Positions 42,840-50,342 of a DNA stretch of 59,238 bases are shown piece after piece. The notes beneath the pieces are model-generated. The model saw only the letters and a program-made list of their open reading frames with translations. It was not told where the DNA came from and did no database searches. How positions within the stretch are numbered: position 1 is the first letter of the stretch; each line of letters begins with the position of its first letter. Made by a program: the position numbers and the translations under genes. Source of the DNA: Acidobacteriaceae bacterium (lineage in GTDB: Bacteria > Acidobacteriota > Terriglobia > Terriglobales > Acidobacteriaceae); contig JASHNW010000014.1 in the NCBI GenBank assembly GCA_030041435.1, positions 1 through 59,238 on the forward strand, in the 5' to 3' direction.

Positions 42840-45239
42840 ATGAGTCGAAAGCTTTTCGCCGCAGGCCTGGTTTCCCTGTCGCTGCTCCCTGCCGGCAGCG
42901 CCGTCGCTCAAAAGCAAATTGTCCTCCAGCGCCGCGATGCCACCGTCACCCTCGAAGCCTACGCCCCGAACGTTGTGCGCATCACGATGAGCCTCAAAAA
43001 GGACGCCGCGCTCGCGCCCCCCGGCTATGGAATCACGGCTAAGCCCTCCGATGAGGGCTGGGCCTACGAACACACCGACACGATGGACACCTATAAGTCC
43101 GCCGACCTGACGGTGAACATGCCGGTGCCCCATTACAGCCCGCGCAACACGAAGTACACCTGCGACACCTGCCAGTATTTCTCCGGCTCCACGCCGTGGA
43201 TTCCGCTCACCGTCACCGGCGCCGACGGCAAGACGCTGGTCGATATGGAAGGCTGGTCCATGGCCGTTCCGAACTATAAGGACGGCACGGAATACCTCCT
43301 TTCGCAGGTGCAGCCCTCCATCGCCTACGATCGCTTCGACCCGCGTCCTGCGGATGCGGCGTACTTCCAGGTAGGAGCCACCTTCCGCTCGGCCGACGAC
43401 GAGCACTACTACGGCCTCGGCGAGAATCAGCAGGGGTATCTCGATCACCGCGATCATCAGATCCAGTGCTGGAACGATTACACGGCGGCGGCCGCTCCGA
43501 CTTTCTGCGTGCCCTTTCTGGTCACCAACAAGCACTACGCCGTGCTCTGGGACAATCCTTCGAAAACCACTATCGACGCGGGCTTCAACGAGCGCACCAC
43601 CTGGTCCTCGGAAATCGGCGACCGCGTCTCCTTCTTCGTCATTACCGGCAAAACCACCGACGAACTGTACGGGGGATACCGGCTGCTCACCGGCAGCACG
43701 CCCATGCTGCCCAAAGCGGCCTACGGCTATATCCAGTGCAAGCAGCGCTATTCGAGCCAGGCCGAAGTGATGGCTGTCGCCAATGGCTACCGCGAGCGCC
43801 ACCTGCCGCTCGACATCATCGTCGTCGACTGGTTCTATTACACGAACATGGGCCAGATGGATTTCGACTCGCGTTCCTGGCCCGATCCCGCGGCCATGAA
43901 CGAGAAGTTGCACCAGATGGGCATCCAGACCATGATCAGCGTCTGGCCGCGCTTCGTGCCCACCGACCGCTTCTATACCGAACTGCAAAACAAGGGCTGG
44001 TTTGAGCATCTGGCCGACGGCACGCCAACGAACGGCCTGCCCTACGATCATGCCGGCTCCGATATCGACACCACGAATCCCGACGCGGCGAAGTGGTACT
44101 GGAACACGATCAAAGACAACATTCTCAGCAAAGGTTTCAATTTTCTCTGGGCGGATGAGACAGAGCCCGACCTTGCCCCCAACGGCAGCTACTTCCACAT
44201 CGGGCCAGGCACCGAGTACTTCAACGTCTACCCGCTCTTCCACACCGGCGCGCTCTACAACGGCTACCGCTCCGACGGCGACAAGCGCGGGCTGATCCTC
44301 TCGCGTGACGGCTATCTCGGTGTGCAGCACAACAGCGCCATCGTGTGGTCATCGGATATCTTCCCCACCTGGGACACGCTGCAGCGGCAAATCCCGACCG
44401 GCCTCGATGTTGCCGCGTCCGGCCTCAATTACTGGAGCAACGACACCGGCGGCTGGCAGTATCTGCCCGCGGTCCACCACCCCGACCATCCGCCGCTGCT
44501 CTCGCCCGACGACGCGCGCGACAATGTCGGTGGCTACGACGATTACCCCGAGCTCTACACGCGCTGGTTTGAGTACGCCAGCTTCCTGCCCATCTTCCGC
44601 ACGCATGGCAGCCGCAGATACAACGAGGTCTGGTCCTACGGCAAGCAGGCCGAGCCGATCCTCGAGCAGTATCTGCGCCTGCGTTATCAACTCATGCCCT
44701 ATATCTACTCGCTGGGCTGGTTCACCCACGAAACCGGCGCGCCGTTTATGCGCGCGCTGTTCATGGACTTCCCCGACGACCCTAAGGTCGATGCCATCGG
44801 CGATGAATATATGTTTGGCCCGGCGTTCCTTGTCGCGCCGGTCACCACCCAGGGAGCGACGACAAAGCAGGTCTATCTGCCCGCGGACGCGGACTGGTAC
44901 GACTACTGGACCCACAAGCGCTATCAGGGCGGGCAAACGGTCACCGTCGACGCTCCGATCGACAAGCTTCCGCTCTTCGTGCGCGCCGGGTCGATTATCC
45001 CCATGGGCAGCGCCGTCGACAGCACCGAAGAGAAGCAGACCATCACGAAGGTCGAAGTCTGGCCGGGCGCCAACGCCGACTTCACCCTTTACCAGGACGA
45101 CGGCCAGACGTACGCCTACGAGAAAGGCGACTACCAGCTAACGCATCTGCATTGGGATGATGCGGCGCACCGGCTGACCCACTCAGGGACGGTCGCGTGG
45201 AGCGAGCCCGACAGCCAGGTTGTCGAAGTGATCCGATAG
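42840..45239 (+). CDS. Secreted GH31-family alpha-glucosidase/alpha-xylosidase
   Basis: The 799-residue enzyme has a signal peptide (MSRKLFAAGL to AVAQ, residues 1-24), an N-terminal beta-sandwich (YFQVGATFRSADDEHYYGLG), the TIM barrel and C-terminal sandwiches. The nucleophile Asp439 is in FNFLWADETEP and the acid/base Asp506 in AIVWSSDIFPTW. SNDTGGW and THGSRR are further family residues. It hydrolyses terminal alpha-glucosides or alpha-xylosides outside the cytoplasm. No ribosome site is clear at ATG 42840, but the signal peptide fixes the start. It stands alone after tRNA-Met. Confidence 0.93.
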   Translation: MSRKLFAAGLVSLSLLPAGSAVAQKQIVLQRRDATVTLEAYAPNVVRITMSLKKDAALAPPGYGITAKPSDEGWAYEHTDTMDTYKSADLTVNMPVPHYSPRNTKYTCDTCQYFSGSTPWIPLTVTGADGKTLVDMEGWSMAVPNYKDGTEYLLSQVQPSIAYDRFDPRPADAAYFQVGATFRSADDEHYYGLGENQQGYLDHRDHQIQCWNDYTAAAAPTFCVPFLVTNKHYAVLWDNPSKTTIDAGFNERTTWSSEIGDRVSFFVITGKTTDELYGGYRLLTGSTPMLPKAAYGYIQCKQRYSSQAEVMAVANGYRERHLPLDIIVVDWFYYTNMGQMDFDSRSWPDPAAMNEKLHQMGIQTMISVWPRFVPTDRFYTELQNKGWFEHLADGTPTNGLPYDHAGSDIDTTNPDAAKWYWNTIKDNILSKGFNFLWADETEPDLAPNGSYFHIGPGTEYFNVYPLFHTGALYNGYRSDGDKRGLILSRDGYLGVQHNSAIVWSSDIFPTWDTLQRQIPTGLDVAASGLNYWSNDTGGWQYLPAVHHPDHPPLLSPDDARDNVGGYDDYPELYTRWFEYASFLPIFRTHGSRRYNEVWSYGKQAEPILEQYLRLRYQLMPYIYSLGWFTHETGAPFMRALFMDFPDDPKVDAIGDEYMFGPAFLVAPVTTQGATTKQVYLPADADWYDYWTHKRYQGGQTVTVDAPIDKLPLFVRAGSIIPMGSAVDSTEEKQTITKVEVWPGANADFTLYQDDGQTYAYEKGDYQLTHLHWDDAAHRLTHSGTVAWSEPDSQVVEVIR

Positions 45240-45245
45240 ATTTCA

Positions 45246-45268
45246 GGCCCCTGCCATGCGCAGGGGCC
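45246..45268. terminator. Bidirectional hairpin between GH31 gene and small membrane gene
   Basis: GGCCCCTGC (45246-45254) pairs with GCAGGGGCC (45260-45268) around a 5-base loop, seven bases after the GH31 stop and eight bases before the stop of the converging small gene. Confidence 0.6.
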
Positions 45269-45276
45269 GACACTCG

Positions 45277-45369
45277 CTAGGCAGCGAACTTATTAATCAG
45301 CGTAATTGCCACAACAATCAGAACCACAGCCGCAACCAGCCCTGTAATCGCCAACGTTCCCAGACTCAT
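45277..45369 (-). CDS. 30-residue single-helix membrane peptide
   Basis: This very short gene starts with ATG at 45369, with a strong GGGAGAGG ribosome site three to ten bases upstream. It encodes MSLGTLAITGLVAAVVLIVV followed by AITLINKFAA: one clean transmembrane helix with a short lysine-containing tail. Such peptides often regulate larger membrane complexes, but no partner is evident. It converges on the GH31 gene with a shared terminator. I judge it real because of the ribosome site and uniform hydrophobicity. Confidence 0.6.
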   Translation of the reverse strand: MSLGTLAITGLVAAVVLIVVAITLINKFAA

Positions 45370-45722
45370 GGCCTCTCCCTTATCCCATGTATCGGCGCGA
45401 CCCGATTCCAGGATGAGGGGCCGCAGCAGATACCGAACGATCCCAGGATAGATTCCTGAGCCTGTCTTCACAGTGACGGCCGTCACGATCAACGGTTTCC
45501 CTCCGGATTCTTCGCCGGGGGCGGCTCTTAGCTTTCGCACGACCGGCGCTGGAGACCCATTCTTCTCAGTTCGGGGAGAGAGGAGCGGTTGTGCCTGGTT
45601 TGGCTTCCGCATCGTTGTGGAAGGCCAGCCCGCCCCCGAAAAGACATTCCGCGCCCATTCGCTCCAGCCGGGCCCTGTGCCTGGCTCGACAGACCTTGCA
45701 TCGTGGCCCATAGTTGTTTCTC
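45370..45722. other. 353 bp intergenic region upstream of pfkA and the small peptide gene
   Basis: No gene is supported here. The one clear element is a perfect 14 bp palindrome, GTGACGGCCGTCAC at 45473-45486, which may be an operator. CATAGT at 45709-45714 lies eight bases before the pfkA ATG and may be its -10 box. Open frames through this stretch lack start signals and have arginine-rich, shadow-like composition. Confidence 0.5.
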
Positions 45723-46853
45723 ATGGCCACAAAAATCAGGCGCATCGGCATTCTTACGGCCGGGGGCGACAGCCCCGGTTTGAACGCAGCCATCCGCGGC
45801 GTGGGCAAAGCCGCTCTCGGCTACTACGGCTGGGAGATCGTAGGGTTTCGCGACGGTTTTCGTGGCCTGGTCGAGAACCGGCGGATCAATCTGGATCGCG
45901 CCGCTCTTTCCGGTATTCTCACCATCGGCGGCACCATTCTCGGCACCAGCCGCGACAAGCCGCATCGCATGGTGATGAACGGCGAAACAAAGGACATGAC
46001 CGGTGTTATCCGGGACAATCTCACGAAATGGGGAATCGATTGCGTCGTATGCCTGGGCGGAGGCGGCACAGCGAAGAACGCCCTGCGCCTGCACCGGGCC
46101 GGCATCCGTGTGATTACGTTGCCGAAGACCATCGACAACGACGTGGCCATGACTGACGCCACTTTTGGCTACGCCACCGCTTTGGATATCGCCACCGAGG
46201 CGATCGATCGCCTGCACAGCACCGCTCACAGCCACCACCGCATCATCGTGGCTGAAATCATGGGCCATCGCGCCGGCTGGCTCACCCTCGGCGCCGGACT
46301 GGCGGGCGGTGCAGACGTGATTCTCATTCCCGAAATCCCTTACGACGTGAAGAAGATCGCCGATGCCATTCGCCAGCGCAGCAAGCGCGGCAGCAACTTC
46401 AGCATTGTGGCCGTAGCCGAGGGCGCGATGAGCTGCGACGACGCGCGCCTCTATGACAGCGCGGAGAAGGAACTGGAGCGCGCCAAAACCCTGAACGACA
46501 AAATCGAGGCCAAGCGCGCCATCGCCGCGCTGGATGCTCGGCATCAGGGCAACACGATGCGTCTCGCCGGACAGCTCGAGGAACTCACCCACCTTGAATC
46601 CCGTGTGACCATTCTTGGCTATGTGCAGCGTGGCGGCACGCCGTGCGCCGCAGATCGCATCCTCGCCACGCGCCTTGGCACCGCCTGCGCCGATCTGATC
46701 AACAAGGGGGAGTTTGGCGTGATGCTGGCGGCCCGCGGCGACGACACGGCGCCGGTGCCGCTGGAGAAAGTAGCAGGCAAGCGAAAGTCAGTTCCGCGCG
46801 ATCACTCCTGGATCGAGACAGCCCGCAGGCTGGAAACCTGCCTTGGTGATTGA
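45723..46853 (+). CDS. pfkA: 6-phosphofructokinase
   Basis: The 376-residue glycolytic enzyme phosphorylates fructose 6-phosphate. Visible motifs are [18 protein letters not shown] (nucleotide loop), LGGGGT (112-116), PKTIDND with the catalytic Asp, and [20 protein letters not shown]. Gly115 corresponds to the position that favours ATP over pyrophosphate, whereas Lys135 (PKTIDND instead of PGTIDND) is typical of pyrophosphate or group III enzymes. The phosphoryl donor is therefore uncertain. ATG 45723 is used; a TTG nine bases earlier is in frame. It is transcribed alone, just before the RiPP locus. Confidence 0.93.
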   Translation: MATKIRRIGILTAGGDSPGLNAAIRGVGKAALGYYGWEIVGFRDGFRGLVENRRINLDRAALSGILTIGGTILGTSRDKPHRMVMNGETKDMTGVIRDNLTKWGIDCVVCLGGGGTAKNALRLHRAGIRVITLPKTIDNDVAMTDATFGYATALDIATEAIDRLHSTAHSHHRIIVAEIMGHRAGWLTLGAGLAGGADVILIPEIPYDVKKIADAIRQRSKRGSNFSIVAVAEGAMSCDDARLYDSAEKELERAKTLNDKIEAKRAIAALDARHQGNTMRLAGQLEELTHLESRVTILGYVQRGGTPCAADRILATRLGTACADLINKGEFGVMLAARGDDTAPVPLEKVAGKRKSVPRDHSWIETARRLETCLGD

Positions 46854-46899
46854 GACGAACGACTTGTGCATGGGGCAGGCTGTTCTTAACAAGTGAATG

Positions 46900-46940
46900 T
46901 GTCCGGTTTTTGCAGCAAATGAAATGTCCGTTTCTGGCAG
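46900..46940 (+). repeat. Pair of imperfect 16 bp direct repeats resembling an IS end
   Basis: TGTCCGGTTTTTGCAG (46900-46915) and TGTCCGTTTCTGGCAG (46925-46940) match at 13 of 16 positions by eye and are spaced 25 bases apart. Multiple short repeats starting TGT near an end are usual for IS21-type elements. No transposase remains, so this would be a relic. Confidence 0.35.
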
Positions 46941-47048
46941 ATCTCCCGCAGCCGCCGGAGGGTGGACAAGTGGGAACCGCGGAGCGATTGCAGGGCGGAG
47001 CCACCGTTTTTTTCCATACCCCTGCTCGCTTTTTTGGTCGCTTTTTTC

Positions 47049-47077
47049 TTGACAAGAGCTTTAAGAGGTACTAGGCT
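47049..47077 (+). promoter_or_regulatory. Promoter of the RiPP precursor gene
   Basis: A perfect -35 box TTGACA (47049-47054), a 17-base spacer and a -10 box TAGGCT (47072-47077) precede the precursor gene by about 40 bases. This is the best sigma-70-like promoter in the window and suggests strong expression. Confidence 0.65.
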
Positions 47078-47116
47078 CCCTCTGCCTTTGGAATCCCCAC
47101 GCGTAAGGAGAAAGAC

Positions 47117-47290
47117 ATGGCAGCTCAGAAAGCTTCTATCGGCGGCACCGTTAATAACAAACCAATCACCCCGGAATTGGCGGCAAAAGTACAGAATGCC
47201 CTGAAGAGCACCGTAGAAAGTGAACTCTCGATTCGTCCGCCCTTTCACATCGAGATCACTCACATCGACATCACTTTCGATAAGGTGTAG
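47117..47290 (+). CDS. Cyclophane-type RiPP precursor peptide
   Basis: The 57-residue peptide (not long enough to be found by simple length cut-offs) has an AAGGAG ribosome site six bases before its ATG. Residues 1-37 are a polar, helix-prone leader (MAAQKASIGGTVNNKPITPE). The C-terminal core, residues 42-57, reads PFHIEITHIDITFDKV: three aromatic-X-X triplets, His44-Ile-Glu46, His49-Ile-Asp51 and Phe54-Asp-Lys56, exactly five residues apart. In triceptide RiPPs a radical SAM enzyme links the ring of the first triplet residue to the beta carbon of the third; three small cyclophanes are predicted. The maturase gene follows 119 bases downstream. No transporter or protease gene is adjacent. Codon use is AT-richer than its neighbours. 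Confidence 0.8.
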   Translation: MAAQKASIGGTVNNKPITPELAAKVQNALKSTVESELSIRPPFHIEITHIDITFDKV

Positions 47291-47409
47291 GTCGACAGAA
47301 CCCCAAATCTTTCTTATTCGATATTGCCGGTCCAGACAGCTGCTCTCTGAGCGGAGCGGGTAAGTGTTTGTCTTTTGACTTCGACCGTTGGCCATGCGGG
47401 AGAACTTGC

Positions 47410-48627
47410 ATGAGTGAGGTTCGACAGTCCAGGGAAACCAGATATATCAGCCACGCTGTTCTGAAGGTGGCATCACGCTGCAATCTGAACTGCTCGTATT
47501 GCTACGTATACAACAAGGGCGACTCCACGTGGAAAATACGGCCGCCGCTGATGTCGGATGAGGTATTTGAAGCGGCACTCGAGCGGATTTGCCAGCAGTG
47601 CCACGCCACTCGCCAGGAGCGATTCCGCATAGCCTTCCACGGGGGAGAACCATGTCTTATTGGTCACGACACGTTTGACGCCTGGTGCGGAAGAGCACGC
47701 GCCGTCCTGGGAGAGATGGTGCATTTAGGTCTGGTCATCCAGACGAACGGAACGCTGCTGGATTCGACGTGGATCGATTTGTTCCGAAAGCACCACGTGG
47801 CCGTCGGGCTCAGCATGGATGGGCCCAGGGAGATCCACGATGCTGTGAGAGTCGATCATCGGGAGCAAGGCTCCTATGAACGCGTGGAGCGCGGCTTAAG
47901 GCTCCTGCAGGAAGGGGGTGTGCCGTACGGTATCGGTTGTGTGATTCCGCTGGGGGCCGATCCTCTGACCGTGCACCATCATTTTCTGAGGCTCGGCTGC
48001 ACCCAGATTACTTACCTGATGCCCCACTTCACGCACGACACGATTGGGCCCATCCGGGAACGCTACGGTCCGACTCCCTGCGCGGATTTTCTGATCCCAA
48101 TTTTTGACGATTGGTGGTTTGAAAGCACGATGGAGATCCAGATCAACGATTTGAAAGATGTGGCGCGCGTAATCATGGGCGGCAGGAGTCACAGTGAAGC
48201 GATCGGCAATTACCCTCCGCGTTACGTGTTCATCGAACCGGACGGGGAGATGGAGGGGCTGGACAATCTGCGCGCCTGTTGCGACGGACTTTCGCGCATC
48301 AGGCTGAACGTACGCAATTCCACCTTCTCCGATCTGCTGCATACCGAGACGATGCATTCCCAGGCGATATTCGAGGGCATGCCGGTCGCGCAGGCCTGCC
48401 GCAACTGCATTGAGGGGGAGACGTGCCGCGGCGGATATCTTCCCCATCGCTATTCCAGCGCTCGAGGCTTCGACAATCCGAGCGTCTGGTGCGCGGACCT
48501 GCTGAAGCTGTTTGCCCATCTGCGGAGCCGGATGGGCGTGAGCATTGAAGAGACTCATGAGCGCCAGCGTATGCTTGCGGCGAAAGACGCTCCCAGCCTC
48601 GATGCGGAGGGCATGGCCGTTTTTTGA
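47410..48627 (+). CDS. Radical SAM/SPASM cyclophane-forming peptide maturase
   Basis: The 405-residue enzyme should crosslink the precursor encoded upstream. The radical SAM cluster motif is Cys24-x3-Cys28-x2-Cys31 (CNLNCSYC) in the typical KVASRCNLNCSYCYVYNKGD. FHGGEPC and QTNGTLLD are further core motifs, and GLSMDGPREIHD is the substrate-side strand. The C-terminal SPASM-type region has Cys290/291, Cys330, Cys333, Cys339 and Cys361 in CRNCIEGETCRGG and GFDNPSVWCADL. This follows the layout of FxsB, GrrM and XyeB, enzymes that form three-residue cyclophanes. ATG 47410 has GGGAGA six bases upstream; an earlier in-frame ATG at 47368 lacks one. It appears cotranscribed with the precursor. Confidence 0.9.
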   Translation: MSEVRQSRETRYISHAVLKVASRCNLNCSYCYVYNKGDSTWKIRPPLMSDEVFEAALERICQQCHATRQERFRIAFHGGEPCLIGHDTFDAWCGRARAVLGEMVHLGLVIQTNGTLLDSTWIDLFRKHHVAVGLSMDGPREIHDAVRVDHREQGSYERVERGLRLLQEGGVPYGIGCVIPLGADPLTVHHHFLRLGCTQITYLMPHFTHDTIGPIRERYGPTPCADFLIPIFDDWWFESTMEIQINDLKDVARVIMGGRSHSEAIGNYPPRYVFIEPDGEMEGLDNLRACCDGLSRIRLNVRNSTFSDLLHTETMHSQAIFEGMPVAQACRNCIEGETCRGGYLPHRYSSARGFDNPSVWCADLLKLFAHLRSRMGVSIEETHERQRMLAAKDAPSLDAEGMAVF

Positions 48628-48896
48628 GGACTAAGGGAAAACTGCAGAAACGTGAAAAGATCGGCTCCGCACCCGCGTCATTCGAGCAATATTCGGGGAT
48701 GACCGCCGATCGGAGGCGGTTCCTGGCCGGACCCTTCGGCTCATTCAAAAACAACAGGAGCTGGTCTTCCGGCGAGTCCCGGAATCACGATGCGCCTGCG
48801 CCGGAAAGAACCGTCTCCTCTGCCGATCCTCGCCCGAATCCATTGAACCAGCATCCATTCATCCGGCGCGAGCCGCTTGCAACGGGCTGCCAATGA
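48624..48896 (+). CDS. Possible small basic protein overlapping the maturase stop
   Basis: A frame starting at TTG 48624 (overlapping the maturase TGA), or at ATG 48699, encodes up to 90 residues. The sequence is basic and Pro/Arg-rich (MTADRRRFLAGPFGSFKNNR) and has no recognised family. There is no ribosome site at the ATG. It could be a third RiPP gene or non-coding sequence. I lean slightly towards non-coding. Confidence 0.25.
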   Translation: MRTKGKLQKREKIGSAPASFEQYSGMTADRRRFLAGPFGSFKNNRSWSSGESRNHDAPAPERTVSSADPRPNPLNQHPFIRREPLATGCQ

Positions 48897-48921
48897 CCGC
48901 GGCCTCTTCTACTTCGACGAC

Positions 48922-49719
48922 CTAGCCGCCAAGGTCCACCAGTTCCACCCCGTCGATCGGTCGCCCCAGAAACCGGCTGCCCAGCGCGCGAAACTTCGCC
49001 ACCGAATCCGTCGCGAAGAAGAGTGTCTCCGGCGCATCCGCATGTAACACCGCGCCATCCAGCGTCTTCGCCACCTGCTCGGCCGTCACTTCGGCCGAAT
49101 CGATCACGCGCAGACGCTCCGGCACCGCCCGTTCGATCTGCGCCCGCAGCAGCGGATAGTGCGTGCAGCCCAGCACCAGCGTGTCCGGATCGAGCGCCGC
49201 GGCCCGCGCCTGCTCCATCAGCTCCGACAGGTAGACCCGCAGCACCTCAGCGGTCACCGGATGATCGATCCATCCCTCTTCCACCAGCGGCACCAGCAGC
49301 GGACACGCCTTTTCAAGGGCGCGCATCTGCCGCTCCTCGCACGCCGCTGCATACGCGTGGCTCTCCACCGTTGCCGCCGTGGCAATTACCAGCACGTCGC
49401 GCGTTGTGGAACTCCCATCTGCGGCATTCGCGCCGGTTTCCACCACTCCCAGCACCGGCACAGCGACCGCATCGCGAATCGCGTCGAGCGCTAATGCGCT
49501 GGCCGTGTTGCAGGCAATCACCAGATATTCGGCGCCCTCGGCCACCAGAAACCGCGCGCTCGAGGTTGCATAGCGCGCCACAGTCGCACGCGACTTCGCC
49601 CCGTAGGGCAGCCGCGCCGTGTCACCCAAGTAGATGTAGTCCGCGCCTGGAATGTGTTCCAGAAGCGCGCGCAGTACCGTCAGCCCGCCGAAACCCGAAT
49701 CGAAGACGCCGATTTTCAT
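48922..49719 (-). CDS. murI: Glutamate racemase
   Basis: The 265-residue enzyme makes D-glutamate for peptidoglycan. VFDSGFGGLTV opens the protein; the two catalytic Cys residues are Cys70 (IACNTASA) and Cys185 (LGCTHYPLL, with His187). Length is normal. Its ATG overlaps the stop of the GerMN gene as ATGA. It closes a four-gene operon for cell-wall functions. Confidence 0.96.
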   Translation of the reverse strand: MKIGVFDSGFGGLTVLRALLEHIPGADYIYLGDTARLPYGAKSRATVARYATSSARFLVAEGAEYLVIACNTASALALDAIRDAVAVPVLGVVETGANAADGSSTTRDVLVIATAATVESHAYAAACEERQMRALEKACPLLVPLVEEGWIDHPVTAEVLRVYLSELMEQARAAALDPDTLVLGCTHYPLLRAQIERAVPERLRVIDSAEVTAEQVAKTLDGAVLHADAPETLFFATDSVAKFRALGSRFLGRPIDGVELVDLGG

Positions 49720-50342
49720 CGCCCCGCCCCCACGGGCGTGGGCTCAGGATTCGCTTCCGCCGCCATATACGTCCGCGTCAGATCCGCATGTCCCGCCAGG
49801 GTATCGCGCGGCTGCCCATCCACCAGAAAGTGCACCTCGGTAATCTGCGGCATGTTGGCGTGCAGCGTCGCCATCACCGCCAGCAGCGTCAGCGTCTCCG
49901 GCTCAATGCCCGACGGCTGCGCAGCGGCCAGCGCTCCGCTCAGGTCCACCACCGCCTCCTGCCCGCCGCCGGCTGACTGCGGCACCGGCAGGAAATACAC
50001 ATCGTTCACGCCGGAAGCCACATCGATGGGGTGCGTCGATCCCGGCGCGTGGAAGGCCTCCACCAGGTTTTCCAGCAGCACCCGCGCTTCCGCGTTGTTG
50101 TCACCGGGCAGGGCGAGATTCCGCTCTACGGCAGTCAGCGAGCCGTCGAGGTCGTTCGGCACGTAGAGCGTCACCGCACGCGGCGGAGTGCTCGTCCCTT
50201 CTGCAATGGACGGCGGCGCGGCGCTGGCTTCAGCCTGCAGGCGGTCCTGGGCGCGATTGCGCAGCCGGATCAGCACCGCCGCCATGATGACGCACGCCAG
50301 CAGCATCACCAAAAACAGCATTTTGTGCGCGCGCGTGATCAT
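49716..50342 (-). CDS. GerMN-domain exported protein
   Basis: The 208-residue protein has an N-terminal membrane anchor (MLFLVMLLACVIMAAVLIRL) and a GerMN domain (about residues 55-185: RAVTLYVPNDLDGSLTAVER, VNDVYFLPVPQSAGGG, ITEVHFLVDGQPRDTLAGH). GerMN domains are found with amidases and spore or cell-wall proteins and are thought to bind ligands in the envelope. The ATG at 50342 shares its first base with the amidase stop (TAATG), and its own stop overlaps murI, so translation is coupled on both sides. Confidence 0.9.
   Translation of the reverse strand: MITRAHKMLFLVMLLACVIMAAVLIRLRNRAQDRLQAEASAAPPSIAEGTSTPPRAVTLYVPNDLDGSLTAVERNLALPGDNNAEARVLLENLVEAFHAPGSTHPIDVASGVNDVYFLPVPQSAGGGQEAVVDLSGALAAAQPSGIEPETLTLLAVMATLHANMPQITEVHFLVDGQPRDTLAGHADLTRTYMAAEANPEPTPVGAGR

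Noticed and set aside
45528-46592. 354-codon minus-strand open frame over pfkA
   Set aside because: It overlaps pfkA, which has all catalytic motifs in the other strand.
46850-47074. 74-codon open frame before the RiPP promoter
   Set aside because: It covers the IS-like repeats and the -35 box of the precursor promoter and has no ribosome site or family features.
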